A DNA stretch of 64,000 bases, from the NCBI GenBank assembly GCA_902571375.1, contig CACGBP010000002.1, forward strand, positions 49,986 through 113,985, given 5' to 3'. The number at the start of each line of letters is the position of its first letter. Within the stretch, counting starts at the first letter, position 1. The stretch is from an uncultured Pelagibacteraceae bacterium. Lineage in GTDB: Bacteria > Pseudomonadota > Alphaproteobacteria > Pelagibacterales > Pelagibacteraceae. The notes beneath the pieces were generated by a model. That model saw only the letters and a program-made list of their open reading frames with translations. It searched no databases and was not told the DNA's origin. Below, one piece after another: positions 7,801-16,050 of the stretch. The translations under genes were made by a program, and so were the position numbers.

Positions 7801-8655
7801 CTAATATTTTACTTTTTTTACTAATTTTTCTCTTCTTGAGATATAGATACCGCTAAATACAATAATAAACAAACCTAAGAAAGTCCAATTATCTGGAAAA
7901 TCACTAAAGAAATAATAACCTATAATTATGTTTGTAATGATCTCAAAGTAACTGAATGGAGCTAATTTAGAGGCATCAGCGTATTTGAGAGACAATATTA
8001 GAAATAAATGCCCTATACAAGCAAATACACCTATAGCAGCCATCATAGACCACTGACTCAACGTGGGTTTTACCCATACAAATGGCATTAGAGTGGATAT
8101 AATTATGGCCCCTACTACACCAGTTAACAGTAAAGTTAATAAAGGATTGTCTGAGGTACTTAGTTTACGTGTAATAATCAAATAAAACCCGTACATTACA
8201 CCTGTTCCAAGAGCAGCTATACTAGCTAAGTTAATTTCTACAAAACCTGGTCTTATAACTACTAAAGAACCAATAAAACCTACAATTACTGCTGACCATC
8301 TTCTAAATCCTACCTTCTCACCTAAAAAAACTGGAGAAAAAGCAGTAACGATTAAAGGTGCAACAAAAGCTAAAGTTAATGCTTTAGCTAAAGAAATAAC
8401 CGAAATTGCATAAAAGAAACAAATATTAGCGGTTAAAAGAATTAAACCTCTAACAAATTGAAGTTTTGGTTTGTCTGTCCACACAAGATTTTTTCGAAAA
8501 AAGAAAAACATAATTGGGAAAGTGAAAGCCACTGTAAAAAAATATCTTGCCCATGTAATTTGTAATACTGGAAGATCTGCACTTAAATATTTTGCAAACC
8601 CATCCATAATCGGAAGCATTACCCATGCTAGTAAATTAAAAGATATAGCCTTCAT
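7801..8655 (-). CDS. EamA/DMT-superfamily transporter
   Basis: A 284-residue inner-membrane protein with about ten hydrophobic helices arranged as two EamA repeats. Landmarks are the N-terminal FNLLAWVMLPIMDGFAKYL, the mid-protein GEKVGFRRWSAVIVGFIGSLVVIRPG characteristic of the family, and the second repeat ending in FSYFEIITNIIIGYYFF. It ends in a basic tail RREKLVKKVK on the cytoplasmic side. Such proteins export or import metabolites; the substrate cannot be read from sequence. It lies 20 bases after the AEC transporter and may be the last gene of the rplM-rpsI-argC-hom transcript. Confidence 0.88.
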   Translation of the reverse strand: MKAISFNLLAWVMLPIMDGFAKYLSADLPVLQITWARYFFTVAFTFPIMFFFFRKNLVWTDKPKLQFVRGLILLTANICFFYAISVISLAKALTLAFVAPLIVTAFSPVFLGEKVGFRRWSAVIVGFIGSLVVIRPGFVEINLASIAALGTGVMYGFYLIITRKLSTSDNPLLTLLLTGVVGAIIISTLMPFVWVKPTLSQWSMMAAIGVFACIGHLFLILSLKYADASKLAPFSYFEIITNIIIGYYFFSDFPDNWTFLGLFIIVFSGIYISRREKLVKKVKY

Positions 8656-8675
8656 TTATAGAAGAAGGATATAGA

Positions 8676-9578
8676 TTAATTAAAGTATTTTAAAGCAAAG
8701 AATACAATAATTGGAATAGTTATAAATGACATTAGTGTTGAAACAACAATGGTACTAGCTACACTATCAACAATCTTTTTGGGCGAATATATTGATGCTA
8801 CTAGATAATTTAGAACAGCACTAGGCATAGAACATTGTATTAATAAAACGCCAGCGGCAAATCCTTCTAAATTAAAATATAGGATCAACAAATATCCAAT
8901 TACAGGACCAATGATGACTCGTCCGATAGAAGAAAATATTGCTTTGTTAAGAGAAAAAACTTTTAATCTTGTCAATGCTATACCTAAAGACATTAAGATA
9001 AGAAATATCGTTGCATACATAAGTAAGAAAGTTGTATTCTCAACAAATCCAGGAAGTTCTAAATCATTATAAAGTAAAATTATTGCAATTATTATCGCAT
9101 AGAAAGGTGGGCTCTTAATTATAACATTTAAACTAAATTTTCTATCAGCTAAAAAAACACCTAATGTAAAATGGCACAAAATAATTAAAGCAGATATTGC
9201 TGCTGAAACACCTAAACCTTGAGATCCATATGCAAATAAACATATAGGTAAACCCATATTTCCAGTATTTGGCATTGTTAATGGTGGAAGTTCTCTAATA
9301 ATATCTTTAGTATTTAAAAGATATAATATTATTGTACCCGTAATTATAAATCCACAAATAGCAATCGCATAATACCAAAAATAATTAATAAAAGTATCAA
9401 ATGATATATTAACTGGATTCAAAGCATAAATAATCATTGCAGGAGTTCCAACATTTGCTGCAAAGTTAGTGATAAATTTAGTATCTATTTTAGGATTTTT
9501 TTTACCTAAGTAATATCCAATACCCACCACAAAAAAAACTGGGAATAAAACTTCAAAAAGTTTTATATAAATAGCCAT
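8676..9578 (-). CDS. AEC-family permease (auxin efflux carrier superfamily)
   Basis: A 300-residue inner-membrane protein with about ten transmembrane helices. The N-terminal FPVFFVVGIGYYLGKK, the break motif NTGNMGLPI in helix 4 and the C-terminal QCSMPSAVLNYLVA are hallmarks of the AEC (PF03547) family, which in bacteria moves small organic or amino acids. The start overlaps the stop of homoserine dehydrogenase by one base, so it is co-translated with hom; an amino-acid-related substrate is plausible but unproven. Length is normal for the family. Confidence 0.88.
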   Translation of the reverse strand: MAIYIKLFEVLFPVFFVVGIGYYLGKKNPKIDTKFITNFAANVGTPAMIIYALNPVNISFDTFINYFWYYAIAICGFIITGTIILYLLNTKDIIRELPPLTMPNTGNMGLPICLFAYGSQGLGVSAAISALIILCHFTLGVFLADRKFSLNVIIKSPPFYAIIIAIILLYNDLELPGFVENTTFLLMYATIFLILMSLGIALTRLKVFSLNKAIFSSIGRVIIGPVIGYLLILYFNLEGFAAGVLLIQCSMPSAVLNYLVASIYSPKKIVDSVASTIVVSTLMSFITIPIIVFFALKYFN

Positions 9579-10879
9579 TAATTATAGAGTCTTATTAATG
9601 TTGGAAATTTAAGTACATTCTTATTTTTTTTAAATATAGTTAAACAATTTCTAGCGTTAATTTCTGTTGTTCTGTGTGTAATAATAACAATTGTTGCTTT
9701 TTTATTTTTCTTATCTGGTGTCTGAATTATTCTTTTTACTGAAATCTTATATTTAGCTAATCGATTTGTTATTAATGATAAAACACCCTGCTTATCTTTA
9801 ACTTCAAACCTGAGATACAGAGAATTAGTATAATCATCATTATTAAAGGCTTTAATTGATCTTCTTTTACTAGATGAGATACCAAAAGGGTATTTGATAT
9901 TCCCCCTTAAAATAGACAATAAATCAGATAGTAAAGACGAAGATGTAGGACCCGGTCCAGCTCCTTCTCCTTGTAAAACACTCTCCCCTACCGGTTTACC
10001 CTCAGTAATAACAGCATTCATTACACCATTAACATTTCCAATATATGTATTCTTGCTTACTAAACATGGATGGACTGTTTCAAATAATTGACCATTAATA
10101 ATTTCAGAAATACCAAGTAATTTAACTCTTAGGCCTAATTGATTTGCAATTTTAATATCCTCTAATTTTATATTTTCAATACCTTCCATTAAACAATTAG
10201 CTTTTGAAATTTTTGTATTAAATGAAAGTGCAGATAAAATTCTAATTTTAGCAAAAGCATCAAAGCCATTTAAATCTAGTTTTGGATTCCCTGGTTCTGC
10301 GTAACCAAGTTTTTGGGCTTTTTGTAAAACTCTATCAAATGTTTCTGAAGTATTTTCCATTTCCGTCAAAATATAATTTGTTGTACCATTTAATATTCCA
10401 TATACTTTTTTTATTTTATTTGTTGCTAAACCTTCTTTAATAGTTCTAAGTATTGGAATTCCACCTGCAACTGATGCTTCAAACTCTAAATTAACATTAT
10501 TTTTTTCAGCCAATTTTGCTAGAGTATCACCGTGTTTAGCAATTAACGCTTTATTAGGTGTTATTACATTAACTTTATTTTTAAGAGCTTTTTCAACAAT
10601 TTTTTTTGAAACACCATCAGATTGACCTATACATTCAAATAATATGTCTACTTTTTTTTCACTAAAAATATTTAATGGATTGCTATAAAAAATTTTTTTA
10701 TCAATTTTAAAACGCCTTTTTTTTGTTTTATTTTTTGCTGAAATAGCAACGATATTTATTTTTTTTCCTGTCTTAATTTCAATCTCTTTTTTTTTTAGCT
10801 TAAGTTCATTGTATAAATATAGACCAATTTGACCTAAACCGATAATTGCAATATTTCTTATATTATTTGATTTATTCAT
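9578..10879 (-). CDS. hom: Homoserine dehydrogenase
   Basis: Reduces aspartate semialdehyde to homoserine for threonine and methionine synthesis. A Rossmann GLGQIG motif lies at about residues 14-19, followed by FECIGQSDG, TPNKALIAKHG, the catalytic domain (FEASVAGGIPI, GILNGTTNYILTEME, LGYAEPGNPKLDLNGFDAFAK) and a C-terminal ACT domain (about 350-433) for feedback control. I chose the ATG at 10879 (433 residues) over an in-frame ATG at 10915: it overlaps the upstream lipoprotein stop by the 8 bases ATGAATAA, as seen elsewhere in this genome, and removes 12 residues with no counterpart in the family. It feeds the riboswitch-controlled metY at 13186. Confidence 0.94.
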   Translation of the reverse strand: MNKSNNIRNIAIIGLGQIGLYLYNELKLKKKEIEIKTGKKINIVAISAKNKTKKRRFKIDKKIFYSNPLNIFSEKKVDILFECIGQSDGVSKKIVEKALKNKVNVITPNKALIAKHGDTLAKLAEKNNVNLEFEASVAGGIPILRTIKEGLATNKIKKVYGILNGTTNYILTEMENTSETFDRVLQKAQKLGYAEPGNPKLDLNGFDAFAKIRILSALSFNTKISKANCLMEGIENIKLEDIKIANQLGLRVKLLGISEIINGQLFETVHPCLVSKNTYIGNVNGVMNAVITEGKPVGESVLQGEGAGPGPTSSSLLSDLLSILRGNIKYPFGISSSKRRSIKAFNNDDYTNSLYLRFEVKDKQGVLSLITNRLAKYKISVKRIIQTPDKKNKKATIVIITHRTTEINARNCLTIFKKNKNVLKFPTLIRLYN

Positions 10880-11033
10880 TAACATCTGGGTACTCATTAT
10901 TCTTAACATATTCATTCAGTTTTAACTTAAATTCCTCAAAAGACATATCATCAAAAAAATTTAATTGATTTTTTGTAGATGTAGGTGTGCATGACACTAA
11001 AATAAAAAAAATTATTATCCAAAATTTTTTCAT
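10872..11033 (-). CDS. Small lipoprotein of unknown function
   Basis: A 53-residue frame not long enough for usual gene cut-offs. It begins MKKFWIIIFFILVSC, a short signal peptide with a lipobox (L-V-S-C, Cys15), followed by a polar mature part of 38 residues containing DDMSFEEFKLKLNEYVKNN. The start overlaps the argC stop by 4 bases (ATGA) and the stop overlaps the hom start by 8 bases (ATGAATAA), so it is locked between two biosynthetic genes by translational coupling. Function is unknown; membrane anchoring by N-terminal acylation is inferred from the lipobox. Confidence 0.72.
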   Translation of the reverse strand: MKKFWIIIFFILVSCTPTSTKNQLNFFDDMSFEEFKLKLNEYVKNNEYPDVNE

Positions 11034-12052
11034 CTTAGACCCTCATTCATCTTAAAACCAAATTTTAAATTCATATTTTGTATAGCTTGGCCTGCTCCAC
11101 CTTTGATCAAATTATCAATCGCAGAAAGTATTACTACTTTATTTTTATACTTTGTTCTACAAACTGAAATATAACAATTATTTGAATTAATTACATCATT
11201 TGTGCTTATTAATGTATCTTTCTTTAAAATTTTCACAAATTGATTTTTTATATGAAATTTTTTTAAGGTTTTAATAACTTTATCTATTGAAAAACCTTTG
11301 TTTAAATCAATATAAATTGTGCTTAAAATACCTCTAAACATTGGTGTTAAATGTGGTGTGAATGTAAAATTTATTTTTGAATTAGAATAATTTTGTAATT
11401 CCTGATCTATTTCAGAATTATGTCTATGAAACCCAACTCCATATGCACTTAATGAATCGTATAAATTTTTATCTTTATATTTTTTATGAACACCTCTACC
11501 AGCACCTGAATAGCCTGATTTAGAGTCAATAATTATATTGTTTGTCGTTATTGATTTATTTTTAATTAATGGAATTAATGGCAATAGAACAGATGTTGGA
11601 TAACAACCAGGACATCCGATAATACTAAATTTTTTTATTTTGTTGCCTGTTATCTCTGGTAACGAATAAATACTTTTGCCTATGTTATTTATTGCTTTAT
11701 GTTTTTGTTTATACCATTTTAAAAATTCTGAGCTTTTGTTTAATCTAAAATCTGCTGCTAAATCAATCAAAGTATTTTTTTTAAGTAAATATTTGGAGAT
11801 TTCTTGAGCTTCACCATTTGGAAGTGCTGTAAAAATTACGTCTACATCATTTAAATACTTCTTATTAAATTTTGTAATTTTTGGTAATTTCTTTAATTTT
11901 AATTTTTTATCATAAAATGAAATTTTTTTTCCAATAGATGTATGTCCACATAAATATTTAATATCTATATTTTTGTGATTGACTAATAATCTTATTAATT
12001 GAATACCTATGTATCCAGTAGATCCAGCAATTAATGCTTTAAGCTTGAACAT
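11030..12052 (-). CDS. argC: N-acetyl-gamma-glutamyl-phosphate reductase
   Basis: Third enzyme of arginine biosynthesis; NADPH-dependent reduction of N-acetylglutamyl phosphate. The N-terminal nucleotide-binding motif is AGSTGYIGIQL (residues 9-19), the catalytic Cys150 lies in GCPGCYPTS, and the substrate-binding SGYSGAGRG and VGFHRHNSEI with its His are intact. The C-terminal GGAGQAIQNMNL is typical. At 340 residues it is normal for the short ArgC type. It follows rpsI by 33 bases, the order rplM-rpsI-argC being an alphaproteobacterial arrangement. Confidence 0.96.
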   Translation of the reverse strand: MFKLKALIAGSTGYIGIQLIRLLVNHKNIDIKYLCGHTSIGKKISFYDKKLKLKKLPKITKFNKKYLNDVDVIFTALPNGEAQEISKYLLKKNTLIDLAADFRLNKSSEFLKWYKQKHKAINNIGKSIYSLPEITGNKIKKFSIIGCPGCYPTSVLLPLIPLIKNKSITTNNIIIDSKSGYSGAGRGVHKKYKDKNLYDSLSAYGVGFHRHNSEIDQELQNYSNSKINFTFTPHLTPMFRGILSTIYIDLNKGFSIDKVIKTLKKFHIKNQFVKILKKDTLISTNDVINSNNCYISVCRTKYKNKVVILSAIDNLIKGGAGQAIQNMNLKFGFKMNEGLR

Positions 12053-12085
12053 TCTTTATTATAACAGTTTAAAATTAAAAAAAAA

Positions 12086-12523
12086 TTATCTTTTAGAAAA
12101 TTGAAAGCTTCTTCTAGCTTTTTTTCTACCAGGTTTTTTTCTTTCAACTGCCCTGGAATCTCTAGTGGTTAATTTTTCTGATTTAAGAGTAGATTTTAAA
12201 TTCTCATCAAACATAACAAGAGCTTTTGAAATGCCATGTACCATAGCTCCAGCCTGGCCTGTTGGACCGCCTCCTTTAACGCTGCATCTTACGTCATATT
12301 CTGTCGGCCGTTTAATAATTTCAAATGGTCTTGTAATTAACATTTTGTGATTTTCACTTGAAAAATAATCACTAAATAATTTACCATTTACATAAATTTT
12401 TCCAGAACCTTTTTTTAACCACACTTTAGCAATTGAAGTTTTTCTTCTTCCGGTAGCATATTTACTGTCTTTAAAATCAAGTCTTAATTTTGATTTTTTT
12501 TCTGTTGTTTGAACATTTTCCAT
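12086..12523 (-). CDS. rpsI: 30S ribosomal protein S9
   Basis: Small-subunit protein whose C-terminal tail reaches the P-site tRNA. The core YATGRRKTSIAKVW, the GGGPTGQAGAMVHGISKAL segment and the strictly basic tail KKPGRKKARRSFQFSKR are all present. A 22-residue N-terminal extension precedes the core, as in other alphaproteobacteria. One base separates it from rplM upstream. Length 145 residues. Confidence 0.98.
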   Translation of the reverse strand: MENVQTTEKKSKLRLDFKDSKYATGRRKTSIAKVWLKKGSGKIYVNGKLFSDYFSSENHKMLITRPFEIIKRPTEYDVRCSVKGGGPTGQAGAMVHGISKALVMFDENLKSTLKSEKLTTRDSRAVERKKPGRKKARRSFQFSKR

Positions 12524-12524
12524 A

Positions 12525-12983
12525 TTAGTTTCTAATCAAATTTTTACTATTTAATTTACTAAGATCAATCACTTTTGGATTTTGTGCTGAATGAGGATGA
12601 TCACTTCCAGAATAAATCTTTAGTTTTGTAAGTTGTTTTTTTCCCAAAACACCACCTGGTAACATTCTTTTAACAGCTAATTTGAGTGCTTCACCAGGTT
12701 TGTTGCTGTGTAGTTTTTCTGGCGTGGTTTCCTTTATTCCACCTGGATGACCAGTATGTTTATAATATTTTTTATTTTGAAATTTTTTTCCAGTAAATTT
12801 TACATGCTCTATATTCTTAACAACAACAAAATCACCATCATCCATATGAGGTGTAAAAGTAGTTTTATTTTTTCCTCTAATTATTTTTGAGACGATTGTT
12901 GCAAGTCTTCCCACAACAGCATTTTTGGCATCTATTTCATACCAAGATGAATTTAACTGGTCTTTTTTTAAGAATTTTGTCAT
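12525..12983 (-). CDS. rplM: 50S ribosomal protein L13
   Basis: Early-assembling large-subunit protein. Recognised from WYEIDAKNAVVGRLATIVSKIIRGKNK, GDFVVVKN, YYKHTGHPGGIK and the LPGGVLGKKQLTKLKIYSGSDHPH stretch. 152 residues, normal. It is the first gene of the minus-strand rplM-rpsI-argC-lipoprotein-hom series and is divergent from the riboswitch-controlled metY; promoters for both must lie within 12984-13068. Confidence 0.98.
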   Translation of the reverse strand: MTKFLKKDQLNSSWYEIDAKNAVVGRLATIVSKIIRGKNKTTFTPHMDDGDFVVVKNIEHVKFTGKKFQNKKYYKHTGHPGGIKETTPEKLHSNKPGEALKLAVKRMLPGGVLGKKQLTKLKIYSGSDHPHSAQNPKVIDLSKLNSKNLIRN

Positions 12984-13068
12984 TGTGCCAGGATTAATAC
13001 TATTAATAAGATCAAAGTCAAATTGATATTTATATTGTTTTAAGCCTTTTTTTTGATATATTTATATT

Positions 13069-13108
13069 GCCGATTTGTTCCTATTGCGGGCTTACAGCTA
13101 AAGAGGAA
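13069..13108 (+). promoter_or_regulatory. SAM-II-type riboswitch aptamer before metY
   Basis: The layout of the SAM-II class is visible: a stem GCC (13069-13071) closing on GGC (13089-13091), the conserved loop GATTTGTTCCTATTGC, and a 3' segment with AGCTAAAGAGG (13096-13106). The loop TTCCT (13078-13082) can pair with AGGAA (13104-13108) to form the H-type pseudoknot. These features match the published SAM-II aptamer from marine metX leaders by memory of that sequence; no covariance model was run. I see no clear terminator between it and the second aptamer, so how it acts on expression is open. Confidence 0.75.
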
Positions 13109-13126
13109 ATCTCAAACAAACTCGGT

Positions 13127-13181
13127 AGGCATTTGAACTATATTGTGCGCCTTACATAAAGTTAAAGCACTAAAAAAGGAG
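13127..13181 (+). promoter_or_regulatory. SAM-V-type riboswitch overlapping the metY ribosome binding site
   Basis: The P1 stem AGGC (13127-13130) pairs with GCCT (13149-13152). The loop carries the SAM-V signature ATTTGAACTATATTGTGC, and GTGC (13145-13148) can pair with GCAC (13167-13170) as the pseudoknot. The A-rich 3' part runs straight into the Shine-Dalgarno AAGGAG (13176-13181), 4 bases before the ATG. Ligand-stabilised folding would therefore hide the ribosome site, a translational off switch when S-adenosylmethionine is plentiful. SAM-V is an established riboswitch class of Pelagibacter; the assignment here is by eye. Confidence 0.85.
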
Positions 13182-13185
13182 TAAA

Positions 13186-14514
13186 ATGAGTAAAAAAAGA
13201 AATAATCCTGAAACCATTGCCATTCATGGTGGTGATTACAGAAGTGACCCAGCAACTAATGCTGTTGCTGTGCCAATATATAGAACAACATCATATCAAT
13301 TTCAAAGCACTGAGCATGCAGCAAATTTGTTTGCATTAAAGGAATTTGGAAATATCTACACGAGGATTATGAATCCTACTAATGATGTTTTAGAAAAAAG
13401 AATTGCAGCATTAGAAGGTGGATTATCTTGTGTAACAGTTTCATCTGGACAAACTGCTTCAAGCTTTGCAGTTTTAAATGTTGCTCAATCTGGAGATAAT
13501 ATTGTAAGTTCCACGGATCTTTATGGAGGGACAGTTTCATTATTTACACATACATTGAGTAAACTTGGAATAGAAATTAGATATGCTGATCCAAGTGATC
13601 CTAAAAATTTTGAAAAAGCAATAGATGATAAAACTAGAGCTTTTTATGGTGAAACATTACCTAATCCATATTTAAGAGTGTTTCCTATCAAAGAAGTTTC
13701 TGATATTGGAAGGAAATACAATATACCACTAATTATGGATAATACTGCTGCACCTGTAATATGTAAACCAATAGAACATGGAGCAGCTGTTGTTATACAT
13801 TCATTAACAAAATATATTGGTGGACATGGAACTGCTGTTGCTGGAAGCATAGTTGATAGTGGTAACTTTGACTGGACTGCGGATCCTAAAAGACAACCTC
13901 TATTTAATGAACCTGATGCAAGTTATGGAGGTGTGGTTTGGGGAAAAGCTGTACCAGAATTAACAGGAGCTAATGTACCTTTTGCAGTCAGAGCAAGAGT
14001 TTGTTTGCTTAGAGATTTAGGTTCAGCTTTAGCGCCAGATAACGCTTTTGCGATAATCCAAGGTCTTGAAACAGTAGCTCTAAGAATGAAACAACATTGT
14101 GAAAATGCTGAAAAAGTTGTTAATTTTTTAAAAAAACATAAAGAAGTTACTAAAGTTATATATTCAACGGAACATGAAAAGAAAATCGCTGACAGAGCTA
14201 AACAATATCTTAAAAATGGAAATGGACCAATGGTTGGTATTGAACTAAAAGGTGGTATTGAAGCTGGAAAAAAGTTTATTGAGTCTTTAAAAATGTTCTA
14301 CCATGTAGCTAATATTGGTGATGCTAGAAGTTTAGCTATACATCCTGCTAGTACTACTCATAGTCAATTAAATGAAAAAGAGTTAGCAGCATCTGGTGTG
14401 ACCCAAAGTTACGTTAGACTTTGTATAGGTATTGAACATATTGATGATATTATTGATGATTTAGATCAAGCTTTGAACAAATCATCGAAAGGAAGTTTAA
14501 AAGCTGTTAGTTAA
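13186..14514 (+). CDS. metY: O-acetylhomoserine sulfhydrylase (thiol-lyase)
   Basis: PLP enzyme that joins sulfide (or methanethiol) to O-acetylhomoserine, giving homocysteine for methionine synthesis. It belongs to the Cys/Met metabolism PLP family: YTRIMNPTNDVLEKRIAALEGG, the SSGQTAS cofactor loop (86-92), MDNTAAP, and the PLP lysine K209 in HSLTKYIGGHG. The long insert after GNFDW and overall 442 residues mark the MetY rather than MetB/MetC type. The ATG follows an AAGGAG box buried in a SAM-V riboswitch, preceded by a SAM-II-like aptamer. Its 3' end overlaps the convergent heme A synthase by 8 bases. Confidence 0.95.
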   Translation: MSKKRNNPETIAIHGGDYRSDPATNAVAVPIYRTTSYQFQSTEHAANLFALKEFGNIYTRIMNPTNDVLEKRIAALEGGLSCVTVSSGQTASSFAVLNVAQSGDNIVSSTDLYGGTVSLFTHTLSKLGIEIRYADPSDPKNFEKAIDDKTRAFYGETLPNPYLRVFPIKEVSDIGRKYNIPLIMDNTAAPVICKPIEHGAAVVIHSLTKYIGGHGTAVAGSIVDSGNFDWTADPKRQPLFNEPDASYGGVVWGKAVPELTGANVPFAVRARVCLLRDLGSALAPDNAFAIIQGLETVALRMKQHCENAEKVVNFLKKHKEVTKVIYSTEHEKKIADRAKQYLKNGNGPMVGIELKGGIEAGKKFIESLKMFYHVANIGDARSLAIHPASTTHSQLNEKELAASGVTQSYVRLCIGIEHIDDIIDDLDQALNKSSKGSLKAVS

Positions 14515-15523
14515 TTTTTATATTCAAATACAAAAAATATATACTTGAGCTAACCAAAAAAATCGAACTTATCTGGTGCATAGATGCAACATAAATTTGT
14601 GCACCATATAATACAGTAAAAATACCTAGTATGATTTGAAGAATTATAAATACTCCTAAATAGTTAATAGATTTGTATAAATCATACATCTTATATCTAT
14701 AAATTTTATAAAAAATTAAAATATAAAAAATTCCTATCAAGTAAGCTAAATTACGATGGATAAATTGCACTAAAGATGGGTCACTTAGAGCTGCAACCTC
14801 AAATAAATTATTAATACTATTATCATCAGGGAAATAAGAATTACCCATCAAAGGCCATGAATTATAGATTTTTCCAGCATCCAAACCAGAAACGAAAGCT
14901 CCGATTGAAATTTGTAAAAAAACTAAAATTAAGAATGATAAAGGAAAAAGAACATTTAGTTTGTTTGTTGTTTTTCTTGATATATTGATCTTTAAATAAT
15001 TCCAATATATTAAAGACAAAATCAAAAACGCAACAAGTAAATGTAAAGATAACCTAAAGTGACTTACATCTACTCTATCAACTAATCCACTACTAACCAT
15101 ATACCAGCCAATAAGACCCTGAAAACATATGAGAAAAAAAATGAAATATAGATTTAATAATTTAGTGATCCTTATTTTCAAAGAAAAATAAATTAATGGG
15201 ATCAAATATCCTATACCAATCAATCTACCAAGGAATCTATGAGCCCATTCCCACCAAAAAATTACTTTAAATTCACTAAGAGTCATGTTGTAATTTTGTA
15301 ATTTAAATTCAGGAATTTGTTTATAAAGATTAAAATAAACTATCCAATCATTCTGGTTAAGAGGTGGAAAAAATCCAGAAAATAATTCCCACTCAGTTAT
15401 TGAGAGACCTGAATCAGTAAGCCTTGTTAAGCCTCCAACTATTATCATAAAGGATATAATCCAAAACATAACGATTAACCAAATTGATAACTGATTATTT
15501 ATTTTTGTATTTGTTGTGTACAT
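14507..15523 (-). CDS. ctaA: Heme A synthase (COX15/CtaA)
   Basis: Oxidises the C8 methyl group of heme O to give heme A for cytochrome c oxidase; inner membrane. The 338-residue protein has about eight transmembrane helices with the family motifs GGLTRLTDSGLSITEWELFSG after helix 1, WEWAHRFLGR (haem-ligand His), VSHFRLSLHLLVAF, and FIHRNLAYLIG plus MHQISSI in the second half. The long first loop ending in KVIFWWEWAHR is typical of the alphaproteobacterial/mitochondrial COX15 type. It overlaps the metY 3' end by 8 bases. Confidence 0.95.
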   Translation of the reverse strand: MYTTNTKINNQLSIWLIVMFWIISFMIIVGGLTRLTDSGLSITEWELFSGFFPPLNQNDWIVYFNLYKQIPEFKLQNYNMTLSEFKVIFWWEWAHRFLGRLIGIGYLIPLIYFSLKIRITKLLNLYFIFFLICFQGLIGWYMVSSGLVDRVDVSHFRLSLHLLVAFLILSLIYWNYLKINISRKTTNKLNVLFPLSFLILVFLQISIGAFVSGLDAGKIYNSWPLMGNSYFPDDNSINNLFEVAALSDPSLVQFIHRNLAYLIGIFYILIFYKIYRYKMYDLYKSINYLGVFIILQIILGIFTVLYGAQIYVASMHQISSIFLVSSSIYFLYLNIKIN

Positions 15524-15566
15524 GTGAGGATAAATATAATAATTTTCATATTATCCAAATATATAA

Positions 15567-15857
15567 ATGTCGCCTTTAAAAAGAAAAAAACTTAACAAGA
15601 TAAGATTAAAGTTAGATAAACTAGATAATTCATTAATAAAACTAATAAAAAAAAGAACTAATCTTGTAAATCAGGTTTTAAAACTCAAAGATAAAAAAAA
15701 TGAAATTATTGATAATAAAAGAATAAAGAAAATTTTGAAAAATATTAGAAAAAAATCTATTGTAAACAAAATAGACCCTAAAATTACTTATCGTATTTGG
15801 AAAAATATGATTTGGTCTTATATTGATTACGAAAAAAGGAATTTTAAAAAAAAATAA
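15567..15857 (+). CDS. Chorismate mutase, AroQ type
   Basis: A 96-residue all-helical protein. The N-terminal helix IRLKLDKLDNSLIKLIKKRTNLVNQVLKLK has the AroQ layout (R, D-x-x-x-L-x-x-L-I-x-x-R, K), and helices 2-3 (DNKRIKKILKNI and ITYRIWKNMI) place the other active-site residues. It converts chorismate to prephenate for Phe/Tyr. It is stand-alone rather than fused to prephenate dehydratase. It is divergent from ctaA, and its stop lies directly against the convergent rpmG stop with no spacer. Confidence 0.85.
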   Translation: MSPLKRKKLNKIRLKLDKLDNSLIKLIKKRTNLVNQVLKLKDKKNEIIDNKRIKKILKNIRKKSIVNKIDPKITYRIWKNMIWSYIDYEKRNFKKK

Positions 15858-16049
15858 TTATTTACTGTGAGGAGGAAGTTTTTTTTCAATAAAAACCTCA
15901 TGCTTGCGCGTAGCAGGGTTATATTTTTTTGCTTTTAATTTTACTTTTGCTTTTTCACCACCTGCTGGTTTTTTAACATAATAAAAAAACGGGCTGTCAG
16001 GTTTAGCTTCTGGAACTAATCTAACCTTAACATGTGTTTTTTTTGCCAT
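15858..16049 (-). CDS. rpmG: 50S ribosomal protein L33
   Basis: Small large-subunit protein of 63 residues. The order HVKVRLVPEA, FFYYVKKPAG, KVKLKAKKYNPATRKHEVFIEKKLPPHSK follows the L33 pattern (VKIKLVS, FYVT, KKYDPxxRKHVxxKE). It has none of the four zinc-binding cysteines of the C+ form, so it is a C- type. The loop after FFYYVKKPAGG is longer than usual and there is a short extra C-terminal tail. It ends directly against the chorismate mutase gene and follows merR by one base. Confidence 0.88.
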   Translation of the reverse strand: MAKKTHVKVRLVPEAKPDSPFFYYVKKPAGGEKAKVKLKAKKYNPATRKHEVFIEKKLPPHSK

Positions 16050-16050
16050 C

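Noticed and set aside
8471..8674. A 67-residue plus-strand frame over the EamA gene start
   Set aside because: It overlaps the N-terminal helices of a clear membrane protein and shows no motif of its own.
10880..10915. Longer homoserine dehydrogenase starting at 10915
   Set aside because: The extra 12 residues carry four Met and no family match, and they would overlap the small lipoprotein gene by 44 bases instead of the 8-base overlap seen elsewhere.
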